A stretch of DNA of 64,000 nt from JAEHDI01 sp035455185 (GTDB taxonomy: Bacteria; Acidobacteriota; Terriglobia; Bryobacterales; Bryobacteraceae). The stretch lies in the NCBI GenBank assembly GCA_035455185.1, contig DATIFQ010000036.1, positions 1 through 64,000 of the forward strand. Reading direction: 5' to 3'. This document shows, in pieces, positions 17,701-26,572 of this stretch; positions within the stretch are counted from its first letter, which is position 1; every line of letters begins with the position of its first letter. The translations under genes were made by a program, and so were the position numbers. The notes below the pieces were generated by a model. The model made no database searches. It was not told the origin of the DNA and saw only the letters and a program-made list of their open reading frames with translations.

Positions 17701-18720
17701 CAGGGCGGCCGCCTTCACGCGCTGCGCGATGATTTTGCCGGGTGTGAGGTCGAAAGAGGACTCCAGCGCGGCGCCGCGAACCCGGAACTCGGCCCTCTCA
17801 ACCGTCAGACCACTCCCTGTAAGTTGTCCAGTGATGCGGTACTCGGAGGCGCCGGCGACGAACCCGCTGCCCTTGAGTTTCGCGCTCCCGCGGCGAGCGA
17901 CCGGCAGCGGAACGGATCCCGGAATGTCGGACAAGCGAACATCGCTGTCGAAGTCGAAGTTGACGCGGGGAGATTCCAGATTGTCGAGAGATCCATGGAA
18001 CCGCACAACGGACTCGTTCCGGATGAGCCGGGCCGAGGTGAATTCCACCCGGTTGCCAGTGACGGCGAGTTTCGAATCCAGATCGAAAACGACCGGCCCA
18101 ACAGCGCCAAAACCGAGGTTCAACTGCCGGACCGAGAGCTCCCCTGTGTAGCGCGGGCCGGCCGCTTCATAGAACAGGCGCGCGCGGAGGCGCTCGCCCT
18201 CCAGGTCGAGAGGGAGCCTGCGGTCCTGGATCTGGAGCACCCCCTCATCGACGCGAAAGCGGCGAATGGCCAGATCGAGGAACTGTGCGACCGGGTTTCG
18301 GGGACCCCTGGTGACCTCGGGCTTGGGGATGTTAGTGCGTCCGCCGTCGTACACCCGGATGCGGATCTCGGGCGCCTCGACAGTGAGCAAAGCGATGTCG
18401 ATATCACGATCAAGGAGGGAGATCACTTTCAGGCCGACCACAATAGAGCGGGCCCGGAGGAAGGGAGACTCGCCGGGAGGCTCGGTCCCGTGCAGGACGA
18501 ACGAATCGACCCGCGCCTCAAGGGAGCGCCAATCCAGCGTGAAGCGTCCGATCTCAGCCTTGCCTCCGGTGGCCCGCTCGACCTCACGGATGATCCTCTG
18601 CCTCACTTTTTCCCGGAACCAGCCGGACCGAAGCACGAGGACACCCGAAACACCCGCGACAAGCAACAAGGCAAGCGCGCCCAGTGACAGCAGGAGCAGG
18701 CGTCTGCGCAGGGGGCTCAC
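14725..18720 (-). CDS. tamB: TamB-like translocation and assembly module protein
   Basis: 1331 residues, the size of TamB/DUF490 proteins. One N-terminal membrane anchor (LLLLSLGALALLLVAGVSGVL) is followed by a very long repetitive beta region with alternating polar and hydrophobic residues, as in the AsmA-like bridge proteins that carry phospholipids or help outer-membrane proteins across the periplasm. The C-terminal 400 residues fit the DUF490 domain (QGEINFLGNRYNINRGSISF, then the YRSDPPLQPSEIIALLAVG block). It overlaps the SurA-like gene upstream by four bases and pcm downstream. The order Omp85-SurA-TamB supports an envelope biogenesis role. Confidence 0.92.
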   Translation of the reverse strand: MSPLRRRLLLLSLGALALLLVAGVSGVLVLRSGWFREKVRQRIIREVERATGGKAEIGRFTLDWRSLEARVDSFVLHGTEPPGESPFLRARSIVVGLKVISLLDRDIDIALLTVEAPEIRIRVYDGGRTNIPKPEVTRGPRNPVAQFLDLAIRRFRVDEGVLQIQDRRLPLDLEGERLRARLFYEAAGPRYTGELSVRQLNLGFGAVGPVVFDLDSKLAVTGNRVEFTSARLIRNESVVRFHGSLDNLESPRVNFDFDSDVRLSDIPGSVPLPVARRGSAKLKGSGFVAGASEYRITGQLTGSGLTVERAEFRVRGAALESSFDLTPGKIIAQRVKAAALHGSFLGSARLEDGARLRVEGNVKDISLQELGQASGLDAGAWSGLLSGPVHLEGTLTGQRLQRVRAGGDVAVTAQTGALPVEGSVHAAYDQRGGTLELGRSYLTTPSSRVEFDGTIGRNLNVGLDSADLNDFLPVLAAFGWTPPAPTLPVLTAGGRASFRGTVSGRFDEPEIAGRVSLSKFEWDGLRFDRLESELAVSSREFRVSSLNVAQNGAAARGDGMLALKGWRPDPAGALSGSLTAKGVQLSQLLQMAGRKLPAEATLSADVRLAGTYQSPEMTASIVAAPLSIQGQRFDRALAEVRYAGGTLDIPSARIESGKTALHGKGAFTHRPDDWRSGSARFEVNGSDIALALVRNLARVPEDLEGRIGVRLRGEVDIEAAQPKLRVLDGAFTLSDLMLAGNPAGKVTATASTASGRDLSVAIDGQVAGASVNGKSSFRLEGGYPGKGELRFTGLSLSALRPWWRPEANGRELPFEAHAQGTLTFSGALMDAGTWNGRAELSSIEIMPSGRGANTELFALRNDGATVLTLDRGTLRIDRARFTGTDTDLEATGSVSLKSKNNALQLRFRGSVNLGILHNFERNLTASGVSTLDASIRGPVAKPEIYGRLELKDASFYLSGIPNGIDKARGVIFLFRDRATIEKVTAETGGGKLTLEGFVGFVGEMSVRLQATAEKVRVRYPEGFSTYMNATLNLAGTSRRSLLSGDVTILRLGVTPRSDFASLLTSSSKPMVTPATQNELVRNMQFDVRAQTAPDARFETTLTRDVQAEADLRLRGTPYKPVVLGQISVTQGEINFLGNRYNINRGSISFLNPARLEPLLNLDLETRVRGIDVTVTFSGPPNKLTVSYRSDPPLQPSEIIALLAVGRAPAGSPTLAARQSEQDQSWQQFGAATLVGQALAAPVAGRLQRFFGVSRIKIDPKLTGIENNPEARLTLEQQVSKDITFTYITNLTQTQEQIVRVEWNVNRQWSVLAVRDANGLFGIDFLYRKQFK

Positions 18721-19361
18721 TGAAACGCCTCCTCGTGATATTCGATCCGGATCCGGTTACGCACCTCTTTGATCCAGTTGTCGAGTGTTTGATCCACGCG
18801 CTGTTGCCTCAGAATCTCCTCCACTTTGCTTCGAGCCTCTTCGAAGGAAGGAGGCTTCCCAGCTTTATCCTCCCACTGCGGAACCAGTTTGTAGCGGTAA
18901 TATTCCCAAAGGTCCGCATCAAGAATCTGTACCGCCGGCCGAAAACGTTGGTCGATGAACCGCAGCGTGGCGAGCTGCTTGAAGAGATGCCGGACAACAT
19001 CCTCCTCCTGGAGACCATATTCCGTCAGGACCCGCCGATACTCGGGTTCGGATGCGAACCGTTCCTTTTTCACATCCTCGAGTATCCGGCTCACCTCCGA
19101 GGGCTCGGGAACCGGAGACTGGCCGGCATTCATTTCGCGGCCGATCAGCGCTTGTTCGACCAGCCGCCCGGCGGCTTTCCGCCTGGCATCCGCGGTGAAA
19201 TCGGGCTTATCGCCGTTCAGGAAGGCGGTGACGCGGATCTCCTCGAGAAGATCGCTCGCGGTGATCACATCCGTCCCGACAGTGACAGCGACGCGATCGA
19301 TGATCTCAGCGCGCAACAGGCTCAGAGACACAAGAACCAGAATGGCGCCGCGGCGATGCAT
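18717..19361 (-). CDS. SurA N-terminal-domain-like periplasmic chaperone without PPIase domain
   Basis: 214 residues. A short signal-like start (MHRRGAILVLVSLSLLRAE) is followed by IIDRVAVTVGTDVITASDLLEE, the typical opening of SurA-type chaperones. The rest is helical and charged; no parvulin domain is present, while SurA itself is about 430 residues with two. It may act as a holdase for outer-membrane proteins. The ATG overlaps the Omp85 stop (TGATG) and its stop overlaps the tamB start (ATGA), so three envelope genes are tightly coupled. Confidence 0.8.
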   Translation of the reverse strand: MHRRGAILVLVSLSLLRAEIIDRVAVTVGTDVITASDLLEEIRVTAFLNGDKPDFTADARRKAAGRLVEQALIGREMNAGQSPVPEPSEVSRILEDVKKERFASEPEYRRVLTEYGLQEEDVVRHLFKQLATLRFIDQRFRPAVQILDADLWEYYRYKLVPQWEDKAGKPPSFEEARSKVEEILRQQRVDQTLDNWIKEVRNRIRIEYHEEAFQ

Positions 19362-22306
19362 CAGAATGTCTGCCCCAAGGAGAAATGGAACTGAAAGCGG
19401 TTGATCCGTTGTGGGACGGCCTCGCAGGTGCCGAACAGGAGCTCGTCGCGGGTCCCCTTACAGCCGATGAAACGCGGCGAATTCGGCCCGTAGGCAAAGT
19501 CGACGCGGATCGGACCGATCGGGGTCCTGAAGCGGATGCCGAGGCCGATCGCATGCACCATGTAGTCAAAGTCCGATTCATCGCGCTGGCTGACCCGGAA
19601 GCTCAGGTTTTCGATCCGGGAGTAAACATTGCCGGCATCGTGAAAAAGCACACCTCCAATGTTTTCCCCGATGAGGGGAAAACGAAGCTCCGTACCGAAC
19701 ACGAGCAGGGCCGAGCCTCCGAGCGGGAATCCAGTGACGGGGTCGCGCGGACCGGCCTGGTTCTCCGGAAATCCACGGTGGGTCGAGGCGCCGCCGGCAA
19801 AAAACCGCTCGGGTAGCGGGATCTGCTGGTTGGAAGGCAGGTTCGGGTCTGTGCTCAGGGTTTGCAGGTAGCCGAAGAGCACGCTCCGGGCAAGAACGAG
19901 TTTGCGGCCCACCGGATGATACGTTGAGTTGCGGCTGAGCATGCGGAGGAAATCCGCCTGCGAACCGAACGGCTTGGCGGCTACGCCGAAGTCCACTGAA
20001 TTGTATGTGCCCTTGTGGGAATCGGTCGGGTCGTCACGGCGATCGTCCACGTAAGTGCCCGAGGGGATGCCGACGCGCACCGGTTGGGAGAGCAGCGGGA
20101 TGAGTTCCGGGCGGATCTTGAGCGTGTTTTCGTCGATGGAAACACGGCGGAAGGAATAGCGATAGAACAGCGTTCTCGATCGCGTCCAGCGCTGGGTAAT
20201 TTGAGCCGAGGTCTCCCAGCGCCGCGAGGAGAATGTGCGGATGTCGCGGGAGTCGTCGTAGAGGGCGGTCAGGGAGGCATCTAAAGTTTCGTACCCCTGA
20301 AATTGGGGGGCGACATACGTGACCAGGCCGCGGCGCTGAATGGTCGAGACGCGGCTTCGAAAACTGACTGTGTGGGCACGGCCCAGGAAGTTAAGCCGGC
20401 TGAAGTCGAACGAGACGCGAGGGCTGAAGCCGGCGGATCCGGCAGGAGACTCAAGGCTTGTCTGGCTCCCTCCGATGCGGGCGATTTCCGCGCCGAAACC
20501 GGTGGTGATGGAGTACTTTCTCGATTCGTCAAGCTGGTACAGGATGTACTTGTACTTTTCGTCGCCCTCCGGGTTCTGGATGGCGGTGTCGACTTTCGCG
20601 AAAATGCCGAGGTCGTAAAGGCGGCGCTGGGTGTCGAGAATCTTCGCCTGTGAGACCGGCTCACCGGGGTTCAGCAGGATCTGGCGGTTGACCAGTTGGG
20701 GACGGGTCGCGTCGAGGCCGGTGATGAGCACTTCGCGGACGTAGAGCCGCGGGCCCTCCGTAATCACGAAGCGGAGGTTGACTTGGCGGGGTTTGGCGGA
20801 CGGCTCGAGACTCCACTCAAACGCCGCTTTCGGGTATCCACCGTTGTAGTAGTAAGCAAGGATGTTGTCGCGGTCGGCAGCCACATTGGCTTCGCTGAAC
20901 GCCTGTCCCGGCGAGGATTGGAGCATCGACCGGATCGTCTCCTCATCTTCCTGATTGACGCCCTCCAGCTTCAAATCGGCGACAAACCACTGGTCGCCTT
21001 CCTTCACGTCAACGAACACGGCGACATTCCCGCGTTTTCCCCGGTAGTCGTCCTGGACTTCCGAGGTGACGTTCACATCCCGGAAGCCGTTGGTCCGGTA
21101 GAGATCGGCGATGGAGGCTAGATCCTGTTCGAGCATGCTCTCGCTGTACCGCCCGCGACGGAACTGGAGCGATGAGGGAAGGACGTACATCCGCTCTCGA
21201 ATGGTTGCGGTATCGAAGAACGAGTTGCCGCGGATCTCGAGATGGACCAGTTTCTGCCGTTCACCCCGGTCAATATCGTAGACGATCTCCTGACGGCCCT
21301 GGTTTGCGGGCAGGGAACGAAACGAGACGCGCGCGTCGAAATAGCCTTTAGTCTGAAAGTACTCGGCGATATCACGCGTTCCCTCGACCAGCAGATCGCG
21401 GTCCACGGAGCGTTCCTCGTAGACCGGAACGAGTTCCTTGAGGCGTCCACGGGAGACTTTCGCACCCTCCGTTCGGATTTCGACTTCGGGGCCGGCATCG
21501 ACAGTGAGGGCCGGCACGGCGCGCCCGGTGTTGGCGTTATGATCGAGACTGTCAAGAGAAACCTGGGCCATCAGGTGATCCAGTTTCTCGTACGACTGCC
21601 GAATACGCTCTAATCCGCGCTGCACCCGCGTGGCCGTGACGGGCTTCCATCCAAGCCATCCTTTCCATCGCGTGGCCTTGATGATCCGCTCGACAGGATG
21701 CTCAGGATTGCCGCGGATGACCGGCACACCGAAGCGGTCGCGGCGGCCGGGCGTGACTTCGAAGTGGATGTGAACCTGTTGGGTGCGGGGATCATGCTCG
21801 AAGCGAGGCTCAACGGAAGCACCGAAGAAACCATTGCGTTGAAGAGTCTGCTGAATGTTGACGACAGCGGCGGCGGTCTGGGATTCCAGGAACTGATAGC
21901 CAAGATTGAGGTCGGCGTCGTTCACCAACTGGCCGACGCTGGGCGGCGAAGGAACACCCGTCACCGATACACGGCCGACGAACCAGTTGCTCTTGGTCAG
22001 AAAACGCAGGACTACCTTGCCGTCGCGCAGTTCTGCGTCGACGGCTATGTCCTCGTATCGCCCGGTCGCGTATAGCCGCTCGATGGCCGTCCGCACCGTC
22101 TCCATCTTGAGCGGGGTGTTCATCTTGAGCGGAAGTATCTCCGCTAACTCGGAAGAGGGGATCGGTTGTTCCCGCGGTTCGAACGCGATCACGGAGATGG
22201 GTTTCGCTTCGTACTGGTCCGGTGCGGCGCGCAAGGCCACGCCCAGCGAGCAGACCAAGGGGAGGAAAATCCAAAATGGCAAGCCACAAAGCCGCACTAT
22301 CTGCAT
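19361..22306 (-). CDS. Omp85-family outer-membrane assembly protein (BamA/TamA type)
   Basis: 981 residues. A signal peptide (IVRLCGLPFWIFLPLVCSLGVALRA) leads into about five or more POTRA modules (residues ~35-590) and a C-terminal beta barrel (~600-981) that ends in HFSLGQTF, an aromatic terminal residue typical of outer-membrane barrels. Barrel signature FFAGGASTHRGFPENQAGP and the closing GPIRVDFAYG are visible. It inserts or exports outer-membrane proteins. The number of POTRA modules is closer to BamA (five) than TamA (three), but the coupling to tamB argues for a TamA-like partner role; I leave the symbol open. Confidence 0.9.
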   Translation of the reverse strand: MQIVRLCGLPFWIFLPLVCSLGVALRAAPDQYEAKPISVIAFEPREQPIPSSELAEILPLKMNTPLKMETVRTAIERLYATGRYEDIAVDAELRDGKVVLRFLTKSNWFVGRVSVTGVPSPPSVGQLVNDADLNLGYQFLESQTAAAVVNIQQTLQRNGFFGASVEPRFEHDPRTQQVHIHFEVTPGRRDRFGVPVIRGNPEHPVERIIKATRWKGWLGWKPVTATRVQRGLERIRQSYEKLDHLMAQVSLDSLDHNANTGRAVPALTVDAGPEVEIRTEGAKVSRGRLKELVPVYEERSVDRDLLVEGTRDIAEYFQTKGYFDARVSFRSLPANQGRQEIVYDIDRGERQKLVHLEIRGNSFFDTATIRERMYVLPSSLQFRRGRYSESMLEQDLASIADLYRTNGFRDVNVTSEVQDDYRGKRGNVAVFVDVKEGDQWFVADLKLEGVNQEDEETIRSMLQSSPGQAFSEANVAADRDNILAYYYNGGYPKAAFEWSLEPSAKPRQVNLRFVITEGPRLYVREVLITGLDATRPQLVNRQILLNPGEPVSQAKILDTQRRLYDLGIFAKVDTAIQNPEGDEKYKYILYQLDESRKYSITTGFGAEIARIGGSQTSLESPAGSAGFSPRVSFDFSRLNFLGRAHTVSFRSRVSTIQRRGLVTYVAPQFQGYETLDASLTALYDDSRDIRTFSSRRWETSAQITQRWTRSRTLFYRYSFRRVSIDENTLKIRPELIPLLSQPVRVGIPSGTYVDDRRDDPTDSHKGTYNSVDFGVAAKPFGSQADFLRMLSRNSTYHPVGRKLVLARSVLFGYLQTLSTDPNLPSNQQIPLPERFFAGGASTHRGFPENQAGPRDPVTGFPLGGSALLVFGTELRFPLIGENIGGVLFHDAGNVYSRIENLSFRVSQRDESDFDYMVHAIGLGIRFRTPIGPIRVDFAYGPNSPRFIGCKGTRDELLFGTCEAVPQRINRFQFHFSLGQTF

Positions 22307-22338
22307 GATACAGCAAGCGGTTGATACGATTGTTTTGA

Positions 22339-23361
22339 ATGACAGCGCGGGAACGGGAACGCTACTCTCGGCAGATTCTCTTCACCGGGCTTGGCGAAAC
22401 GGGGCAGGAGAGACTGCTTCGCTCGCGGGTCGCGATCGTGGGTTGCGGAGCTCTGGGGAGCTTCCAGGCGGACGCGCTGGCGCGAGCCGGCGTGGGGCGC
22501 CTGAGGATTATCGATCGTGACTACGTTGAGCTCAGCAATCTTCAGCGGCAGTGGCTGTTCGAGGAAGCCGACGCGGAGGAGGGCCTGCCCAAGGCTGTGG
22601 CCGCCGCGCGCCGGGTGGCGAAGATCAACTCCGGAGTTGAAGCCGCTCCGGCGGTGGACGATCTGACCCCGGCCAACGCTGAGGAATTGCTGGGGGGCGT
22701 CGATCTGATTCTCGACGGAACGGACAATTTCGAGACACGGTACCTGATCAACGATTTCGCCGTCCATCGCGAAATCCCGTGGATCTACGGGGCGGCGGTG
22801 GGGAGTTACGGCTTGACGATGGCGGTGTTGCCGGGGCGTACGGCGTGCCTGAAGTGCATCTATCCGGAACCTCCCGGAGGAACGCAGCCGACCTGCGAAA
22901 CCGCGGGTGTACTGAACGCGGTCACATCCACGATCGCAGCGCTACAAACCTCCGAGGCGATCAAGATCCTCTCCGGGAATCTGGAGGCACTTTCGAAGCG
23001 GCTGACCACGGTGGACGTCTGGAGTGGGGTCGTGCGGCAGATCGAGCAGCCGGCGCCGGATCCGTCGTGCATGGCCTGCGGCAAAAGGCGGTTCGTGCAC
23101 TTGGAGGGTTCGGGCCGAGCGCCGATCAGCCTGTGTGGGCGAAACGCGGTGCAGATCCACGAACGCTCGCGGCCGGTCGACCTCACGGAACTGAAGCGCC
23201 GGCTCGCTCCGCTGGGAGAAGTCCGCGCCAACGAGTTCGCTCTCCGCTTTTTCCTGCTCCCCTACGAGATCACGGTGTTCCCGGACGGCCGCGCGATCAT
23301 TAAGGGGACGACGGATACGGGCCTCGCGCGCAGTCTTTATGCGCGGTACATCGGCGCGTAG
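22339..23361 (+). CDS. ThiF/MoeB/HesA-family adenylyltransferase (E1-like)
   Basis: 340 residues. The ATP-binding Rossmann motif GCGALG is at 35-40, the DGTDNFETR block follows, and Cys186 in PTCETAG is at the position of the catalytic Cys of ThiF. Two zinc-binding pairs are intact: C170-x2-C173 and C244-x2-C247. Such enzymes adenylate the C-terminal glycine of a ubiquitin-like sulfur carrier (ThiS, MoaD or similar). The last 80 residues form an extension starting ISLCGRNAVQI, seen in some ThiF/MoeB proteins. No sulfur carrier gene is adjacent, so the pathway is undecided. Confidence 0.88.
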   Translation: MTARERERYSRQILFTGLGETGQERLLRSRVAIVGCGALGSFQADALARAGVGRLRIIDRDYVELSNLQRQWLFEEADAEEGLPKAVAAARRVAKINSGVEAAPAVDDLTPANAEELLGGVDLILDGTDNFETRYLINDFAVHREIPWIYGAAVGSYGLTMAVLPGRTACLKCIYPEPPGGTQPTCETAGVLNAVTSTIAALQTSEAIKILSGNLEALSKRLTTVDVWSGVVRQIEQPAPDPSCMACGKRRFVHLEGSGRAPISLCGRNAVQIHERSRPVDLTELKRRLAPLGEVRANEFALRFFLLPYEITVFPDGRAIIKGTTDTGLARSLYARYIGA

Positions 23362-23369
23362 CCCCGGGG

Positions 23370-24491
23370 CTACTCCCACTCCACACGTGGAGGAGTTTGC
23401 ATGGACTGCGGGCTGGTGGCGGCGCCCACGTGCACCGGCATGTCCACAAAGTGCAGCCAGAAAGCGAGAGAGCGGGCGCCAGTTGACGCGAAGTCCCGCC
23501 GTATCGCGAGCCGGCCACGCGAATTCACAAAGATGGCATCGCTGGTAACCGGTCGCGAGCGGGCGAAATCCGCGACAGCGACCGCGGTGGCACGGCGCCG
23601 GTCCATCACGTGGGCCCACCCTTCGACGTTGCCTTGGCCAGCGGCGTACGCTCCGCCGGCGACGTCGATCCGCCAGGAGGGCGGTCCTGTGGATGGGAGA
23701 TCCGCCTGGAACAGGGCGGCGCTGTCATTCCGCAAGGCCGCGTAAACCATCGTGCCAGCGCCGAAATCGACCAGCACCGGATCGCCGTCGAGAAGCAACC
23801 CGACATCCGCTTCCATCGCGGCAACCAAGGCATCCGGATCCTCGACGGTCCAACGCACCTCGACCCAGGACTTCGAGCGCGGGAATTCCATTTCGACGGT
23901 GGTCTTCACAGTACCGGATTGACCGAGTGATTCGTGGCCCTCGAATCTGAGACACGCACTCAACGGCCCGCGCTTGAGAATCCGGGAATCGAGCGGCGGA
24001 CGGCTGGAACCGACTTCGGACTCCGCACCATCTTTAGAGCGCAGGACGAAACCACGCGAGCCGCTGCCCACGTAAGTCAGTTCAGACCATCGCACCAAAC
24101 TCAAGAAGCCACGGACGTGCTTTGGGATCTCGAAAACCAGTCCAGCCGGGTACCGCACCTGGAACGCTTCCCCGATCTCGACGACGTCAATACCAGCGCC
24201 GGGCGCAGGGCCCGGTCCCTCTTCGACCCGGTACCGGCGAACTTCGAAAGGTCCAAGACTCACACTGAAGTCAATCTCAAGCGCGCCGTCGCCGATGGGC
24301 GTGAACTGCGCGGGCACGGTTTTCCCGTCATCGAGCAGGCGAAGAGCAGCCGCAGGCTTCTCGCAATGGAAGCGAGCGCGAACAGGGTAGCCGAATCGCC
24401 GGAGCCCTGCCGTCTCACGCACGCGGAATTCGGCCACCTGCGCGCACAGAGCCGCTGGAATCAAGAGCGCGATGAGTTGCGCGAAACTCAT
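23370..24491 (-). CDS. Secreted protein of unknown function, coupled to the GH29 gene
   Basis: 373 residues from the ATG at 24491, which overlaps the fucosidase stop (ATGA). A signal peptide (MSFAQLIALLIPAALCAQ) is followed by a beta-rich sequence with no catalytic motif I can name. Repeated patterns such as LGPFEVRRYRVEEG and FPRSKSWVEVRWTVEDPD look like beta-sandwich glycan-enzyme accessory regions. I do not recognise the family. The coupling implies joint production with the alpha-L-fucosidase, so a role in glycan handling outside the cytoplasm is the best guess. The 3' end meets the ThiF gene tail to tail with 8 bases between. Confidence 0.75.
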   Translation of the reverse strand: MSFAQLIALLIPAALCAQVAEFRVRETAGLRRFGYPVRARFHCEKPAAALRLLDDGKTVPAQFTPIGDGALEIDFSVSLGPFEVRRYRVEEGPGPAPGAGIDVVEIGEAFQVRYPAGLVFEIPKHVRGFLSLVRWSELTYVGSGSRGFVLRSKDGAESEVGSSRPPLDSRILKRGPLSACLRFEGHESLGQSGTVKTTVEMEFPRSKSWVEVRWTVEDPDALVAAMEADVGLLLDGDPVLVDFGAGTMVYAALRNDSAALFQADLPSTGPPSWRIDVAGGAYAAGQGNVEGWAHVMDRRRATAVAVADFARSRPVTSDAIFVNSRGRLAIRRDFASTGARSLAFWLHFVDMPVHVGAATSPQSMQTPPRVEWE

Positions 24492-25777
24492 CGCGAGGTC
24501 TCCAGAACAATGATCGTGTCCAGGAGATCGCGGGCGGAATGCGGCAATCGCAGAATCGCTCCGCCGGGGATCTCCTTCCATTCGACGGCAGCGCCAGTCG
24601 CCAGCAGCTTCGCGGACTTCACGTTCGCAATATTCGGTAGGGCGAGAAGTTCATCCGGCCAGTCAAGCACGTGTACGAACACTTTGCCCTGCTTCTGCGT
24701 GGTGACCCCCCAGGGACGGGGAGTGACAGGGCCGCCGCGGGTTCCGTAGATCGACTCGCCATTCTTCTGCATCCACTGTCCGATTTCCCGGAGGCGTTCG
24801 ACGAACTCCGGCTGGATCTTTCCGTTGGGCATGGGTCCGACGTTAAGAAGGAAGTTAGCGTTATAACCCGCCGCGCGCACGAGGTAACGGATAAGGTCGC
24901 TGGTGTTCTTGAACTGCTTGTCGGTGGAGTTGTAGCCCCAGGACCGGTTGATGGTCTCGCACGTTTCGAGCGGCAGTTGTCCGATTCCCGCGTCGGCGTT
25001 GAAGCCTGCGGTATTGTGGCCGGGAAGGTCCTTCTCGAACATTTGGTAGTCCTCGCCCTCAAACGGCATCCGGTGGTGATTGTTGCCGATGAGCGTCGCA
25101 GGTTGGAGTCTGTGAATGAGGGAGTAAGTTTTGTTCAGACGCCATTCGGCATCCGGCCTGTCCCACCAACCGTCGAACCAGATGCCGCCGATTTCGCCGT
25201 AATCGGTCAGCAGTTCGCGGAGTTGGGCGTCCATGTAATCGAGGTACCGGTTGAAGTCCCCATTCTCAGGCCTGCCGCTGCTCTGGCCCGTGCGGCCCCG
25301 GGGATAGTAGTCCGGATGGTGCCAGTCCAGGTGTGAGTGATAGAAGAAAAGCTTGATGCCCTGCTTCTTACATTCATCCGCCAGCATCTTCAAGACGTCC
25401 TTCGTGTACGGAGTGGCGTCGACGATGTTCCACGTGCTCTGCTTCGTGCCCCACATAGCGAAGCCGTCATGATGCTTGCTCGTGATGGTGATGTATTTCA
25501 TGCCGGCGTTCTTGGCCATCGACACCCACTGTGCCGGATGGTACTCGGTGGGATTGAACTTCGGGGCAAGCTTCTCATACTCGGAAATGGGAATCTTCTT
25601 GTTGTTCATCACCCATTCCCCGTCGCCCAGGACGCTGTAGACGCCCCAATGGATGAACATTCCGAACTTCGCATTCTGAAACCATTCCCGCGCCTTCAGC
25701 CTTTCCGGCGGGACCTTCTGTGTCTGGGCGACGGCCAGAACGGCGAGGGAGAGAACGACCACCAGCTTTTTGAGCAC
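24488..25777 (-). CDS. Alpha-L-fucosidase, GH29
   Basis: 429 residues from the GTG at 25777 with AAGGAG five bases upstream. A signal peptide (MLKKLVVVLSLAVLAVAQ) points to export. The GH29 barrel is clear: AREWFQNAKFGMFIHWGVYSV, ITSKHHDGFAMWGT, LFFYHSHLDWHHPDY and the nucleophile D202 in GGIWFDGWW. These enzymes release alpha-linked L-fucose by a retaining mechanism. The C-terminal part is a short beta domain. It is coupled to the unknown secreted protein downstream. Together with the GH123-like enzyme it suggests use of fucosylated, GalNAc-bearing glycans. Confidence 0.95.
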   Translation of the reverse strand: MLKKLVVVLSLAVLAVAQTQKVPPERLKAREWFQNAKFGMFIHWGVYSVLGDGEWVMNNKKIPISEYEKLAPKFNPTEYHPAQWVSMAKNAGMKYITITSKHHDGFAMWGTKQSTWNIVDATPYTKDVLKMLADECKKQGIKLFFYHSHLDWHHPDYYPRGRTGQSSGRPENGDFNRYLDYMDAQLRELLTDYGEIGGIWFDGWWDRPDAEWRLNKTYSLIHRLQPATLIGNNHHRMPFEGEDYQMFEKDLPGHNTAGFNADAGIGQLPLETCETINRSWGYNSTDKQFKNTSDLIRYLVRAAGYNANFLLNVGPMPNGKIQPEFVERLREIGQWMQKNGESIYGTRGGPVTPRPWGVTTQKQGKVFVHVLDWPDELLALPNIANVKSAKLLATGAAVEWKEIPGGAILRLPHSARDLLDTIIVLETSR

Positions 25778-25933
25778 AATGACTCCTTGGAAGAATCTGT
25801 CCTTCTTATCTATCACATCCTTGACAGGGTGCTGTAGCTTGGCGTTGACAGCTCCCTTTTGGCCGCGGCTCGAAATGGTGCTCGACCTCTGCCGATGTTG
25901 AAACATGACAAAGGCGTAGGGGAAACTGGGAGC

Positions 25934-26572
25934 GTGCCTGAGTTCTGTACATGTGGGGCGGAACTTCCTCCCGATGCAAGATTCTGCCATAAGTGCGGCA
26001 AGCCGCAACGCGAGGAGCCTCAGCTTTCGGAACCAGTCGAGAACAGTTTGAGCGGCGAAACACCCGTGGATGCCGAGCCGCTGCCAGCACTCCGGCCGCC
26101 GGTGATCAATCTCCACAACGGCCTCGCGGTCCGGGTGGGTTTTCTCGCGGGCAGCATCGCGTTCGTCCTTGGTCTGTTACCAGCGCCATTCATCGGACGT
26201 GTGGCGCTGCTGTTGTTCGCCGGATTCCTCTCGGTGTATTTCTACCGGCGGCGGAGCGGGGAGTCGTTGTCGATCGGGAACGGCGCGCGTATGGGGTGGA
26301 TCAGCGGGCTCTTCTGTTTCGTCATCATCACCGTGCTGTTCACCATCAATATGGTGATGATTTCGATTGTGAGCCAAGAGGGAGGCCTAGCTGCCTTCTA
26401 CCGGCAGCAACTCGGCGCCATGGGCATGCCGGCACAGAGCATCGAACAGGTGATTGAAGTTTTCGGCAGCCCGTTACAGATCACCGGGCTGTTGTTCACG
26501 CTTTTCGTGATGTTCACCGGCCTGCTCACGGCGGGCGGGGCGCTCGGAGCGAGATTACTCAGGCGCGACTAG
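25934..26572 (+). CDS. Zinc-ribbon membrane protein of unknown function
   Basis: About 212 residues from the GTG at 25934 (GGGAG just upstream); an ATG at 25859 would add 25 residues. The N-terminus is a zinc ribbon with C5-x-C7 and C18-x2-C21 (CTCGAELPPDARFCHKCGK). A Pro/Glu-rich linker leads to about four membrane segments. Zinc-ribbon plus membrane-helix proteins are widespread and mostly unstudied. No partner gene is close; it is divergent from the fucosidase and ends tail to tail with a DMT transporter, sharing CTAG. Confidence 0.75.
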   Translation: MPEFCTCGAELPPDARFCHKCGKPQREEPQLSEPVENSLSGETPVDAEPLPALRPPVINLHNGLAVRVGFLAGSIAFVLGLLPAPFIGRVALLLFAGFLSVYFYRRRSGESLSIGNGARMGWISGLFCFVIITVLFTINMVMISIVSQEGGLAAFYRQQLGAMGMPAQSIEQVIEVFGSPLQITGLLFTLFVMFTGLLTAGGALGARLLRRD

